NCBI RefSeq assembly: GCF_954871325.1
Contig: NC_088775.1
Location: forward strand, 27,691,561-27,755,560
Direction of reading: 5' to 3'
Length of the DNA stretch: 64,000 bases
Origin: Gordionus sp. m RMFG-2023
Lineage: Eukaryota; Nematomorpha; Gordioida; Chordodea; Parachordodidae
Shown: positions 23,970 through 36,800 of the stretch, in pieces
Layout of the letters: each line of letters opens with the position of its first letter
How positions within the stretch are numbered: position 1 is the stretch's first letter
Position numbers and translations under genes: made by a program
The notes under the pieces: model-generated
Seen by the model: only the letters and a program-made list of their open reading frames with translations
What the model was told of the DNA's origin: nothing
Database searches by the model: none

Positions 23970-25437
23970 ATATATATATCATTAAGACTAGAATATAAAT
24001 ATCATTAAGACTAGAATATAAATATCATTAAGACTAGAATATAAATAATTAAGACTAGAATATAAATAATTAAAACTAGAATATAAATAATTAAAACAAT
24101 ACATTTCTACAAATTTTTCAATACAAAATCGATTTACTACAGTATAAAGTATTTTAAATTGCTGATATAAAAAATTTCGCGTCTAAAGAATTACAAGTGA
24201 TAAAACCGATTAATTAATTCATACATATGCCTCAATTTTTAATGTTTTTAAAAACCCCATAAGGCAATATAATTATAAGCAACTAACATTAACAAAAGGT
24301 CATGAAACTAATATAGCTCTCTCTTACCATTTTAGACAAAGTTTTATAGAAAGGACTAATAAGGAAAAATTTATAGGCCTAACCAAATCAACAATTCTTG
24401 AAGAAGAGAATATAAACGACCAATCCAAATCATAAAACTATATGGTGGTTAGAGCTTCCTCTTAGATGACATGATGGAAGCTAGATAAGTAATCGAGAAA
24501 ATTATTGTGAGATATTAAATTTCTAAAAGATTATCTTCCATTTTTAATCCTATATAAACTACTGGACAGTTGATCATAAATTAATTTTTTACCTATTTTC
24601 TTTCCTTCTGTACTTACATTATTTACAATCATGTCATTCACAATACTTTCTTCATTATTCAATGAATCTAAATAAGATTAATTATGTATTTCTTTTCAGT
24701 GTATTAATTTTTGTAAATATAATATATAAAAAGTAATATTCCATATTATAGTGTCCATTTTTCAAAAATATATATAAATAAGCAAACTATTCTAAATTTA
24801 TTTAGCATTATATAGTTTATTATTAAGTTAGGATAAACAAATAAATATATAATTATCAAATTATGAAAGAATGATTGAGTAAACAATTTAGCCAATATTA
24901 TCTTTATTAATGTAAAAAGAATAATAGTGTATGATTTTTTAAGATATTGACTATTTATATAGAAAATATTTACTATGTTTTATTTAGCTAATATTTTGAC
25001 ATCACCTTATGTGATTATAATAGAAAAATTTTAAAAAAAATTTCCATTTCTAGTGTCCTGCTCCTGAAAGGTGAAAATATATTGTAAAGCAATTTTCGCT
25101 TAACTTGAAAACTAAAGAAATCAATATTGTTTAATACTCTGGTGAAAAATGACTTAAATAGAAATTCTATAGAAATTAGGCAAATTTGAGAGGAAATAGG
25201 AAAAACATATAACTTCAATTATGAAGTGAAAAAGAAACCTTTCATTAAAATAGATAATTAACTAATAAATTTTTATTTTTTAAAACTTAAATGTCCAAAG
25301 TGTTTTGTTATTAATTTGTGAAAATTTTAAGGATTTTTTCAAAACATTTTGGACACAGACTTATATATAAATTTATTTACCTATTTTCTTTCTTTTAACA
25401 TTTTTGTTTTCAATATTTATATCTTTTAAAACTACAA

Positions 25438-25614
25438 TTAATCGTCTTTCAACTTAATCAAAGTTTGAATTTTAAAAACTGTATAAAATATACTTTGTTC
25501 ATCACCAGCTTTATTATTGAATCCTCTTCTTTGGTCCTCAAGATTATTGCTACTTTTATCTTTAGTTTTTTTCATAAAGTCTTTAATGCTTAAATTTTTA
25601 AATCGCAAAGTCAT
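25438..25614 (-). CDS. Small charged reading in element B, possible transposase start
   Basis: Begins MTLRFKNLSIKDFMKK, continues rich in K, D, N, and ends LIKLKDD after 58 residues. It starts inside the right end of element B, where a - strand transposase would begin, and lysine-rich N-termini ahead of a zinc finger are common in hAT proteins. No domain is visible, so the identity is a guess. Confidence 0.3.
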   Translation of the reverse strand: MTLRFKNLSIKDFMKKTKDKSSNNLEDQRRGFNNKAGDEQSIFYTVFKIQTLIKLKDD

Positions 25615-26093
25615 TTTATTTAAATAGTGATTTTAAACTCGGCTTACAATATTAAATTTGTTAATTTTCAATTAATAAATCTTTATATTTATTTAATTAG
25701 GGTTATATAATAATTTAATTAATAAAAATCAATTAAATTTCAACTGTTAATGCTAAATTGATATTTAAACATTATGCATGGTATTGATATTTTATTTTTA
25801 ACAAAGAATTTGATTGCAAGCTGACATAGTGAAAATATAATTTATATGTATTAATCTAATCTAATAAAATTTAGATAGTCTTATTAATTTTTAAATAATA
25901 AAATTAAATCTATATATTACTTAATAGAATTATAATAAATAGGGGACAATCAAAAAAAATTCTTTTTAGTTTAAGGGGATATTAAGGAACCATTAAAAAA
26001 AATAATTTTTTTTGCTTCAGGAAGCTATTCAAATTTTTCAGGGGGTTTGAACCCCTGCGCCCCCCCCCCCCTAGTGACGCCACTGACTACCAC

Positions 26094-26419
26094 AATCCCT
26101 ATGCCACCTCCACCTATTTTTAACAAATATAAACATTTTTATTTATCACTAAATTTTATTATCACATTTTTAATTAATTTGAATATATTGTTGTGTTCTG
26201 AAAATAAGAGTTACAAAAATTTTACAATATGATCATACAAAAAAAATAGTATTAGAATAATTTACTATGTTAAAATATAATATATATTGTTTAGACGTAT
26301 TAATATATATTATTTAGGTAGCTAGAAAATTTTGTGGGTTTCATATAAATTACATTTAGATTTATAAAAACTTAAGAAATTAAGAGTTTTATTTACTTAT
26401 GAACTTGTGCTTGGCCCAA
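26094..26419. other. Spacer, no gene
   Basis: Right flank of element B. A stretch at 26130-26165 (TTTATCACTAAATTTTATTA) also occurs beside the LTR element at 19631-19650. Otherwise A/T-rich and featureless. Confidence 0.4.
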
Positions 26420-26795
26420 TTTATATCATTGCTTTGCATGGCTGGATTATTTTAATTAGTTTTAAAATTTTGCTCAGTAGGATGTTTTATAATTCTTAAG
26501 AATTTGGAGTCAACAAATACAAATAAGGCTAGGTTAGAAATAAACTTATTTTTATAACTTTAAAATTATTTTATTTTAGGTTTTTTAAATTCTTCCTTTA
26601 AAAGGATTAACAATTCAATCCAATTCGCATGTACAATTATTTATTATTTTAAGCCTTGATGAAATGTATATACAGCGACTTATTCATTGGTATAAAAATG
26701 AGTTTCGTGGATGTATAGATTTTGGAAATGGAATAGAACATTCTGAATTTATATCTGAACTAGCAAAGCTTTATTTCTTATGGTAACATATTATT
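26420..26795 (+). pseudogene. P-element transposase fragment, inverted relative to the longer copy
   Basis: Reads on the + strand as the reverse complement of 30560-30850. It has the end of one exon (NLESTNTNKARL region, 26495-26545), an apparent intron with AG at 26580, and the next exon encoding SNSHVQLFIILSLDEMYIQR, then FRGCIDFGNGIEHSEFI. This is the start of the RNase H-like core of P-element/THAP9-type transposases. It is truncated at 26793, where similarity to the other copy stops abruptly. Confidence 0.75.
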
Positions 26796-27487
26796 ATTAT
26801 AAAATAATGCAATAACTTCAAAAATATCCTATCAATTATTATTACTTATATAAATAATAATAAATCTTGTATTTTAATAAAAAATATATAATATCTAATA
26901 AAGTTATTAATTTTTATGATTAAAATGATTTTTATATTATTCATAATATTTATTATAATTAAAGAAATAAACTTATGAATTTAATATTTTATGGAGCTAT
27001 ATGATTAGATCTTAATAACTATTAAACCTTAACATTTAGCAACCCTATCGCAGTTATTGAGAATGTTAAAAATATTTTTACTTTTATTAGGATATCCTAT
27101 TCCCATATATAATCTTATCTCTTGGTATTAATTTTCAATATTTATTGTTTTTATCATTCCTTGTTTGTAATATTTTATTTTTTAAAATTGGTTTCATTTT
27201 CTAATATGGCTTTTATTATTATGTGTTCGTATCAGTATTTATTTATTTTAACATATTCTCATATGTATTTCTTACAAAATCATAAGCATAACCTAATTAA
27301 AAATGTGTAAGAATGAAATAAATTTTATTATAAAATTAAAGTTACAGAAAATTTATAAATATTTTATAAGATATAATAAATTTTCTTAACAAAATATAAT
27401 ATCAACATTTAAAAATATATGATCATGATATAAATCATCAATATTAAATTTAAAAAAAGGAATCTTAATTCAGACACACTATACAAT
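26796..27487. other. AT-rich gap between the two P-element pieces
   Basis: No conserved reading; the 62-codon open frame near 27122 is hydrophobic and AT-driven. The end of the longer P-element copy should lie at the right of this stretch, but no terminal repeat was identified. Confidence 0.4.
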
Positions 27488-27976
27488 TTATTCATTGGCC
27501 ATTATAGTCAATTTCTGACGAATATTGATATTCGATTTTGATTATTACCATAATGATGAAATCGAATGTGCAAATAACGTTCAATTATTAATGTAATTAG
27601 AATTTGATAATGGGAGAATAGTGCTTCTTGATTAAGCATATGATCAATAAGTTCATCAAAAAAATTTGTTTGATGTACTTTAGAAAGAATAAATGATACA
27701 ATCCTTTTGAAAATAATTTTTTTTTTATTTGCAATGATTTTTCAAAAACACGGAATGCACTTTCAGAAATTTGGTATAATATTGAAACACTATTAGAAGG
27801 AATTATTAACCCCTGATTGTATTTTATTTTTTATCAAATTATAAGCATCACTATTTTTATGATTTTGATTATCCATCATAGCTGTTATGCATGTATAACA
27901 TGTTACTTTTTTTTAAAGATATTAATTTGTGTATTATATACCCTGCTATATAAGTTGATAAATTTTCAAGGTAGAG

Positions 27977-29222
27977 TAGGCCTATTCAAAAACGAATTCG
28001 AATCGAATAGTGCATTATTCATATTCGATTCGTTTAAACGAATCGAATAATTTACTATTTGAATTCGTACGAATAATAAAATCTACTATTTGTATTCGAT
28101 TCGAATTAATTTTTTTAATAAAATAAATCATACTCAAATATATTGACAAATTTTTTTATTACAAATTTGATTTTAAACAGGAAAAATTATAATAATATGT
28201 AATCAATAATCTGATAATAAATAATATATAATCAAGTTATAAACAAAATTAAAATATATATTATTAATTTAATTTATAATTTAAGCCAATTTTTAAGGCA
28301 AAGAGTTTTTCTTATATTTTCTTCCTTATATGACATGCGGTTTTTTGACAATAAATTAGTTCCAACTGAGAAAAGTATTTCACAAGCAGTTAATATTCCT
28401 TTTATAGATAGATAATCCCTTGCCATTTTCGAGAGTATGGGGATCCGATATGCATTTGCCTTCCACCACATTAACGGGTCAGTATCACTCTTTGCTCTTG
28501 GTTCACTCAGATAAAAATCTATTTCACACAGTTGAATATTATTTTGTTTAAAAACAATTTATAGCCTGTTTTGTTGAATTTTATCCTTATTTGTTTGAGA
28601 GTTATAATTATGAGCTTATAAAATAAAATCATATTTAAATGGGGGTAAATTAAATACCTGTATACCTATTGTAAATCTCTTTAAATTTGTCCATTAACTT
28701 GGATATATCAATATCATTATCAACAGATATTGATTAAAAATATTCTACTTTAAGCCTAGGATCTAATATTGTGGTTATTATTGCATAATCGGCAGTTAAT
28801 TTATAATAGCCCAACAATTTATCACTGCAACTTTGAAACTATTGTTAAAGGATTTATGGAAACCAGGTTTTTCATTTTTTAGATGTTCAAGAATTAAAAT
28901 ATAATAAGGTATAACCAAATTATAAGTAGGATAATTCTCCCCACATACCATATTTGTAGTTTCATATAAAGGCAATAGTATAGTTTTAATTTTTATAAGA
29001 TCCTCCCATTCTTCCTATGATAAATGTTAGATTTATTAAACAATTTATTAAATATTACGAATAATTCGTTTTATTCGAATAATTCGTTTTATTCGAATCG
29101 AATAAATGATTATTCGTATTCAGATAAAACAAATAATTTATTATTCGTATTCGTAATTATTCGATTAGATTCGAATTATTCGAATCGAATTATTCGAATC
29201 GAATCGAATTATTTTTGACTAT
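27977..29222 (-). mobile_element. hAT element with ATTCGAATCG arrays, inserted in the P element
   Basis: AGGTAGAG occurs at 27969-27976 and 29223-29230 as a perfect 8-bp TSD. Both ends carry arrays of ATTCGAATCGAATTATTCG type (27995-28110 and 29050-29215). The very termini (TAGGCCTATTCAAAAA and, from the right, ATAGTCAAAAA) are only weakly inverted. The - strand interior holds the C-terminal half of a hAT transposase. Because the TSD interrupts P-element coding sequence, this hAT is younger than the P element. Confidence 0.88.
28274..28999 (-). pseudogene. hAT transposase C-terminal half, disrupted
   Basis: The - strand reads EEWEDLIKIKTILLPLYETT near 28999, then NYPTYNLVIPYYIFILEHL, then ILDPRLKVEYF around 28740 in another frame, and finally the dimerisation domain at 28471-28274: WWKANAYRIPILSKMARDYL followed by a SER-type motif altered to CEILFSVG, then LCLKNWL. 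The altered motif and stops indicate decay. The N-terminal half, including any BED finger, is absent, so the host element was already non-autonomous. Confidence 0.8.
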
Positions 29223-32200
29223 AGGTAGAGTAATAATGTCGGAATAAGAACAAATGTTAACAAATTTTCATAAAGATTAATATGGTTGTTATTGTCAGCA
29301 TTTTTCTGAAAATCTCCACATATTAGATTAGTATTATCGATTGGAATACAATTACCTGTTGTTATCACTTCCAGTTTTGCTACCAAGACATCTCTTATGG
29401 CCGATCGTAACTGATAAGCAGAAGGATTATTGTTAAAACCTCCTCTGCTGTGTAAACAACTAAAAAATAGTTCAAGATGATCTTGTGAGGTTTTGTAGGT
29501 TAAAAAGTAACTAAAATATGAAAAGAAAAAAAAATTAATAATAATTATGGTTAGTATTAAGAGGTATAAAAATATATGAAAATAAATAAGAAAAATATAT
29601 AAAATACTTGAGCTTGGGATTAGGTCCCAATAATTCATTCCCAATACCCAGAATACTTTTCATTGATGCTATTAACCCTATAATGCATGTTTTTCTATTT
29701 GATTCATATACATATTTCCCATCTTCAAACTTTAAAGCTTTAAGAGTATTGATACATTTTTCAAAATAATCTTCATTTATGGAAGAGATCTTTTAGATAG
29801 TGGGGCCTTAAACCCTTTAGCACATATGTTTCGAGTATTTAAAAAATCAAACATTCTATAAAAATATTATTAATATTATCAAGGTATTTATTTAATACAG
29901 ATCAATCATTTGAATAAAGTCTACTGTGCCTTCATAGTTTTAAACCCATCAATTTTTAGCTCATGTGCTAAAAGAATACCTTTTGCTACTGAGCTACTAA
30001 AAACTTGAACGGCAAGTTTAACCTTTAAAAAAATATTTTAAAAGTAAAAAATTTTTTTTATTTTACCTTCATTATCTGCTTATGATAATCAATATGAGAA
30101 CGGCCAATTTTATTTGCAGCCCTTAGTCCTTCCTTATCCTGTAAATCATGAAGGTTTGCTATATATTTCCAATTTATTACCTATTTGTAAAAATAACATT
30201 TAGGAAATATTTTAAAAGTAATTACTACTCCATTATTGATTAAAATTTTTTTATCGCCGAGTAGATTTCTAAGGAGTTTCATCATATGGCAAACGTCCAA
30301 AATAACAAACTTTTTCCTTATAATTGCTCGGATGAAGAAAATAAGGAATACAATTATTTGGGTCCAAAGAGGCACCAAGTAATTGACACATTTTTATATT
30401 TGTTGAAAGACCATCACATACTATTGCCTTACATATAACCCCAGTATCATGCAATAAATGGAGGGTATTTGTTACTATGTTTGATAAAGTCTCAGAACTC
30501 AAATAGGCAACTAAAAATATCCTAATGGAATTTTCCATGTACCATTTAAACAAGTTGCCATAAGAAATAATGCTTTACTTGCCTCAGGTATAGATTCGGA
30601 AGGTTTTATTCCATTACCAAAATCGATGTATCCATGAAATTCTTTTTTATCCCAATTATTATGTCGCCGAATAGACTTTTCATCAAGATTTAAAATAGTA
30701 TATAATTGTACATGCGAATTTGATTGAAATGTTTTAATCCGTTTTAAGGAAGAATCTAAAAAACCTTAAATAAAATTATTTTATATAAAATATTTAATTT
30801 AAACCTGGCCTTATTTGTATTTGCTGACTCCAGATTCTTAGTGTAGACTCTGCAGGCAAACAGAATTGATTTCTAAGATAATTATAAGCCTTGGGGGAGT
30901 AAAAAGGTAGTGTTGATGCAAATTGCTTCATTTCACTACTATATTTTATTTTTTACTCCCCCACTATGAACTTGAGTTTTAATAAATGATAAAGGTAGGC
31001 CTGAAAAAAAATCTTCTATAACATTTTCCCCTTCGCCATTTATCTAAGATTGTAAATTGTAAATTTTTTTATTTCGTCTATTTGCTCTATCAGAAGAAGC
31101 TCTTATCTTTTTTCGTAAGTTTTGAATATATTTCTGTTGATAAATAAATTTCCTTCTTAAGGATGATATATTAGTCGCATAAATATGATCATCATGATAT
31201 TTAGGAAATGTAGGTTTATTAATAGAAGATTAAGCATCTTCATTGTTATTTGCAATTAATAAGTTGGTAGAATCAATATTCATCTGAAGAAGCTTTTTAC
31301 TAAGTATATCTTATTATTATTTTTTGAAAAGGTATTCATTTATATTTTTGCATAATAAAAATTATATATTGATATCCTTAAAGTCAAAATATTCAAATTT
31401 ATTAAATAAATAAATTACATCAATATTTTAATAAAGACTTACATGGTTTACATCTCTTTCCGATTTCTTTAAACACTCATCCTCAAGAGTATTTTGATAG
31501 CTGGCAGATGTATTCTTAAATAAAATATTTTTGCATAATAAAAATTATATATTGATACACATAAAGTTAAAATATTCAAAGATGAAAATAAAGTATTTTA
31601 ATAAATAAGGCTCACTGGGCTATTATCTCTAACAGGCTCTTCTAAGCCTTCAGCTTCTAGAGTATTATTAAGGATATCTAATTTTCTCTTAAATATTAAA
31701 AATAATATTTTTATTGATCTTTTATAAAGTAATAATATTTTACCCTTTTAGTTGAAGAGTAACTATTAGCAGCATAAGTATGATCATTTTTTACTATAAA
31801 GTTACAAATTCTAAGAATTTTATTTCTATTTAATGGGATATTTGTTATCTTAAAAAAATATTAATTTAAAATAAATATATTATATATCCTGAAAGGGTCT
31901 GGAATTAAAAATGGATGGTACAGATCCTTCCTTCAAAATAGCATATCCTGTAACTGAGGGAAGAAAACATTCTTCTGAAAAATGGGCTCCACAGAGGTGT
32001 ATTTGGTTGGAATAAAATTTATCTTATTTTTGATATCAAAATTTTATTCTTAATAGGGAATCTTAAAAAAAATAATATTAATGTCTTAAAATAAAAAAAG
32101 AATATTATAAAATAATAAGTAAAATTAATTAAAAGAAATAACCTATGAAAAGAATTTTTTTTTAGAGGTTAAGCTTGTATAGCTATTATTGTTGCATGAT

Positions 32201-32229
32201 GTACAGCGACTCATAGCTATCTATCTTTA

Positions 32230-32637
32230 AATTAAAAAAGAGAATTATTATCTGTAATTATGAATTGAAGATATAGACAATTTATGAAAATTTTTATCAA
32301 ATAAGCTTTACAATATATAATCAGATCTAAAAGAAGTTGAAATGTTCATAAATAAATTTTTTAATAATTTTCAAAAATGTATACATATGAAGTAAAATCT
32401 ATGAAGATTCAAAATGTATAAATTTTAAATCTTTTTTTCTGGAAGTTAGTATGTATAAAGTATCTTCACTATCAAAAACCTTTAGTCTTTAGAAGATCCT
32501 ATTAGGCAAAATTTTAGATTAAATTAAAATTATCCAAGCCATGATAAGCAAAAATTATAATAAACTGGGCCAGGTTGGTCAATTAATAAATAAAAAATTT
32601 TGGATATGTGGCCAATTAGATAAAAATATATAGTATG
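32230..32637. other. AT-rich flank upstream of the P-element start
   Basis: Should contain the P-element 5' end and terminal repeat, but no convincing inverted partner was found near 27430-27490. No gene. Confidence 0.35.
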
Positions 32638-32645
32638 GGTCAGAC

Positions 32646-33047
32646 CAGTGGAGTAGCTAGGAATTTTCCTTAGAGGGGGTCCATACATATAAAAGCTGGG
32701 TGGCTTCACCCCCAGACCCCCTTTAATGGGCCTTCGGCCCTTTTGCCTGGCCTTTGGCCGGGTTTATCTTACAAATCATAACCATATCTTCGATAATATA
32801 TAATAAATATATTTTTTAAATGCATCAATAATATGTTATTATAATTTATTAGATTATTCTCAATGACTTTATAATAATACTATCCAGAATAATTTAATTA
32901 GTAATAAAATATCCTTCCACAAACATCAAAACCAGAAAAATATAATTCATATAAAATCACTTTTAAGTCTTTGGAACGTATAATCTAAAAAAATTTTGCT
33001 CTGGGAGGGGTCCAAACCCGAAAACCACCCCCGTAGCTACACCACTG
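32646..33047. mobile_element. Short non-autonomous hAT-like element, TSD GGTCAGAC
   Basis: GGTCAGAC lies at 32638-32645 and 33048-33055. Ends are CAGTGGAGTAGCTAGG and, from the right, CAGTGGTGTAGCTACG. Left subterminal region has GCTTCACCCCCAGACCCCC then GGGCCTTCGGCCC, a very stable TTCG-loop hairpin, followed by GGCCTTTGGCC. At 402 bp it has no coding capacity. Termini and hairpins resemble elements A and B and the 12456-13420 element. Confidence 0.92.
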
Positions 33048-33055
33048 GGTCAGAC

Positions 33056-33520
33056 AGATAGATAAAAAATTTGGAACAAGTTTTTAATTTATATAAACAT
33101 ATAATTATATTGGATATCTTTATAATGAAAAAAAAAGTTATTATAAAATAATTATTATAGAGATTACTTGAAAATTCCACTCCTACCTCCTCTACTTAAA
33201 TTTTTTATTAAAATATCTCTAAATATTTAAAAATATATTTATTTATTTTATAGTTATAATATATATAAATAGGCTATTATTATATATGAATAATAAAGTT
33301 TGGAATTATAATTATCAATAAAAATATTTTACTATTTTTATAATTTTATATAATTTTATTCCCTATTTTATAGAAAATTATAAACTAGGTTGACCATTTG
33401 AAAAAATTTTTATGGTAGCCTATAAATTTTTTGATATTTTAAAATTTGAGCTAATATTTTAATTTAGTATGAGTATTACAATATTGGATATTCTTTTTCT
33501 TATATGGAATCTTCAAGTTT
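33056..33520. other. AT-rich spacer, no gene
   Basis: No conserved reading or repeat pair apart from the start of the foldback element at its right edge. Confidence 0.4.
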
Positions 33521-33885
33521 CGGTGTAACTAAACTGAGAATTGACAGGTAAACTGAGAATTGACAGGTAAAATTTATTTTTGTTTTATTGCCTATCAGTT
33601 ATTTTTAAATATATAAATAAAATGTTTTTAAAGTAAAAATCAAATCTATCCAAAATTAAAATTATTTAAATATATAAATAGAAGATATTGTAGTCCATAA
33701 ATTTATTATATGTATAGAACAGATCTATTATATAGAAAATATAACACCAATAATATATTTTGTATATCACAAATAAAATTCCGCTAGATGACGTAATTTA
33801 TTAAAATTTTTGTTTTTAATTAAAAATAATATGAATTATAGGAGCATAATTCTTCGCTCTGGTATAATTGATTTGGTACCAACTT

Positions 33886-36800
33886 ATATTAACATAAAAT
33901 GAAAAAAATTTTAAGGTTCCATCATTATTTTTGGAGTTATGATGTGGATTCTCAGTTTAGTCAATTTTTTAATTTTTTTTTAGATTTTTGGGATTTTAAA
34001 AATATTTTATTTTTTTTCGACTCATTTGGTGTAAACTAACTTATATTAACATAAAATGAAAAAATTTTTGTTTCCATCATTATTTATGGAGTTATGATGG
34101 ATTCTCAGTTTAGTCAATTTTTTTTTAGATTTTTGGGATTTTAAAAATATTTTATTCTTTTGACTCATTTGGTGTAAACTAACTTATATTAACATAAAAT
34201 GAAAAAATTTTTAAGTTTCCATCATTATTTTTAGAGTTATGATGTGGATTCTCAGTATAGTCAATTTTTTAATTTTTTTTTAGATTTTTGGGATTTTAAA
34301 AATATTTTATTTTTTTGACTCATTTAGTGTAAATTAACTTATATAAACATAAAATGAAAAATTTTTAAGTTTCCATCATTAATTTTGGAGTTATGATGTA
34401 GATTCTCAGTTTAGTCAATTTTTTAAATTTTTTTTAGATTTTTGGGATTTTAAAAATATTTTATTTTTTTGACTCATTTGGTGTAAACTAACTTATATTA
34501 ACATAAAATGAAAAAATTTTAAGTTTCCATCATTAATTTTGGAGTTATGATGTTGATTCTAAGTTTAGTCAATTTTTTAATTTTTTTTTAGATTTTAAAA
34601 ATATTTTATTTTTTTTGACTCATTTGGTGTAAACTAACTTATATTAACATAAAATGAAATAATTTTTAAGTTTCCATCATTATTTTTGGAGTTATGATGT
34701 GGATTCTCAGTTTAGTCAATTTTTTAATTTTTTTTTAGATTTTTGGGATTTTAAAAATATTTTATTTTTTTGACTCATTTGGTGTAAACTAACCTATATT
34801 AACATAAAATGAAAAAATTTTTAAGTTTCCATCATTAATTTTGGAGTTATGATGTAGATTCTCAGTTTAGTCAATTTTTTAATTTTTTTTTAGATTTTTG
34901 TGATTTTAAAAATATTTTATTTTTTTGACTCATTTGGTGTAAACTAACTTATATTAACATAAAATGAAAAAATTTTTAAGTTTCCATCATTAATGTTGGA
35001 GTTATGATGTGGATTCTCAGTTTAGTCAATTTTTTAATTTTTTTTTAGATTTTTGGGATTTTAAAAATATTTTATTTTTTTGACTCATTTGGTGTAAATT
35101 AACTTATATAAACATAAAATGAAAAATTTTTAAGTTTCCATCATTAATTTTGGAGTTATGATGTAGATTCTCAGTTTAGTCAATTTTTTAAATTTTTTTA
35201 GATTTTTGGGATTTTAAAAATATTTTATTTTTTTGACTCATTTGGTGTAAACTAACTTATATTAACATAAAATGAAAAATTTTTTAAGTTTCCATCATTA
35301 TTTTTGGAGTTATGATGTGGATTCTCAGTTACGTCAATTTTTTAATTTTTTTTTAGATTTTTGGGATTTTAAAAATAATTTATTTTTTTTGACTCATTTG
35401 GTGTAAACTAACTTATATTAACATAAAATGAAAAATTTTTTAAGTTTCCATCATTAATTTTGGAGTTATGATGTGGATTCTCAGTTCAGTCAATTTTTTA
35501 ATTTTTTTTTAGATTTTAAAAATATTTTATTTTTTTTGACTCATTTGGTGTAAACTAACTTATATTAACATAAAATGAAAAAATTTTTAAGTTTCCATCA
35601 TTATTTTTGGAGTTATGATGTGGATTCTCAGTTTAGTCAATTTTTTAATTTTTTTTTAGATTTTTGGGATTTTAAAAATATTTTATTTTTTTGATTCATT
35701 TGGGGTAAACTAACTTATATAAACATAAAATGGAAAAATTTTTAAGTTTACATCATTATTTTTGGAGTTATGATGTGGATTCTCAGTTTAGTCAATTTTT
35801 TAATTTTTTTTTAGATTTTTGTGATTTTAAAAATATTTTATTTTTTTGACTCATTTGGTGTAAACTAACTTATATTAACATAAAATGAAAAATTTTTTAA
35901 GTTTCCATCATTATTTTTGGAGTTATGATGTGGATTCTCAGTTTAGTCAATTTTTTAATTTTTTTTTAGATTTTTGGGATTTTAAAAATATTTTATTTTT
36001 TTGACTCATTTGGTGTAAACTAACTTATATTAACATAAAATGAAAAAATTTTTAAGTTTCCATCATTATTTTTGGAGTTATGATGTGGATTTCAGTTTAG
36101 TCAATTTTTTAATTTTTTTTTAGAATTTTGGGATTTTAAAAATATTTTATTTTTTTTGACTCATTTGGTGTAAACTAACTTATATTAACATAAAATGAAA
36201 AAATTTTTAAGTTTCCATCATTATTTTTGGAGTTATAATGTGGATTCTCAGTTTAGTCATTTTTTTAATTTTTTTTTAGATTTTTGGGATTTTAAAAATA
36301 TTTTATTTTTTTGACTCATTTGGTGTAAACTAACTTATATTAACATAAAATGAAAAAATTTTTAAGTTTCCATCATTAATTTTGGAGTTATGATGTGGAT
36401 TCTCAGTTTAGTCAATTTTTTAATTTTTTTTTAGATTTTTGGGATTATAAAAATATTTTATTTTTTTGACTCATTTGGTATAAACTAACTTATATTAACA
36501 TAAAATGAAAAAATTTTTAAGTTTCCATCATTAATTTTGGAGTTATGATGTGGATTCTCAGTTTAGTCAATTTTTTAATTTTTTTTAGATTTTTGGGATT
36601 ATAAAAATATTTTTTTTTTTGACTCATTTGGTATAAACTAACTTATATTAACATAAAATGAAAAAATTTTTAAGTTTACATCATTATTTTTGGAATTATG
36701 ATGTGGATTCTCAGTTTAGTAAATTTTTTAATTTTTTTTTAGATTTTTTAGATTTAAAAATATTTTATTTTTTTGACTCATTTGGTATAAACTAACTTAT

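Larger units (their letters stand above)
22441..24100 (+). repeat. 23-bp minisatellite ATTAAGACTAGAATATAAAT, split by a hAT insertion
   Basis: About two units lie left of the hAT (22452-22493) and about seven lie right of it (23978-24100). The array belongs to element B and provided the AT-rich target. Confidence 0.85.
22279..26085. mobile_element. Non-autonomous hAT-like element B, interrupted by another hAT
   Basis: Left end CAGGGGCGTCGCTAGC; right end, read inward, CAGTGGCGTCACTAGGGGGG. Flanks CCTACCAC (22271-22278) and ACTACCAC (26086-26093) match at 7 of 8 positions. Left subterminal GGGGGGCTTCGGCCGGG is as in element A. A separate hAT (22494-23969) is inserted in a 23-bp repeat tract inside B, which otherwise aligns with A in its outer parts. 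The B-specific middle (24600-25610) includes a small charged reading on the - strand (25614-25438). Confidence 0.85.
27488..32225 (-). pseudogene. P-element (THAP-type) transposase remnant with introns
   Basis: Read on the - strand. At 32225-31880 there is a short start (MSRCTSCNN) and, after an apparent intron, the THAP-domain tail GAHFSEECFL...LKEGSVPSIFNS. At 31180-30560 there is a coiled, basic region, then LDEKSIRRHNNWDKKEFHGY, IDFGNG and KALFLMATCLNGTWKIPLGY (RNase H-like core). At 30553-30200: VCDGLSTNIKMCQLLGASLD, YFLHPSNYKEKVC, LLRNLLGDK. At 29760-29240: KTCIIGLIASMKS, an intron of GTATTT...TTTTAG type near 29518-29612, then TSQDHLELFFSCLHSRGGFN, the hallmark P-element C-terminal block. 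At 27970-27488: STYIAGYIIHKL and VSILYQISESAFRVFEKS. A hAT (27977-29222) is inserted between the last two parts. Several stops and shifts make it inactive. Confidence 0.88.

Noticed and set aside
23978-24100. CRISPR-like array (regular 23-bp units).
   Set aside because: Units are contiguous with no spacers, in eukaryotic transposon DNA; it is a minisatellite.
27122-27310. Hydrophobic 62-codon reading as a small membrane protein.
   Set aside because: Phe/Leu/Ile-rich strings are expected in AT-rich noncoding DNA; no start context, conservation or neighbours support a gene.
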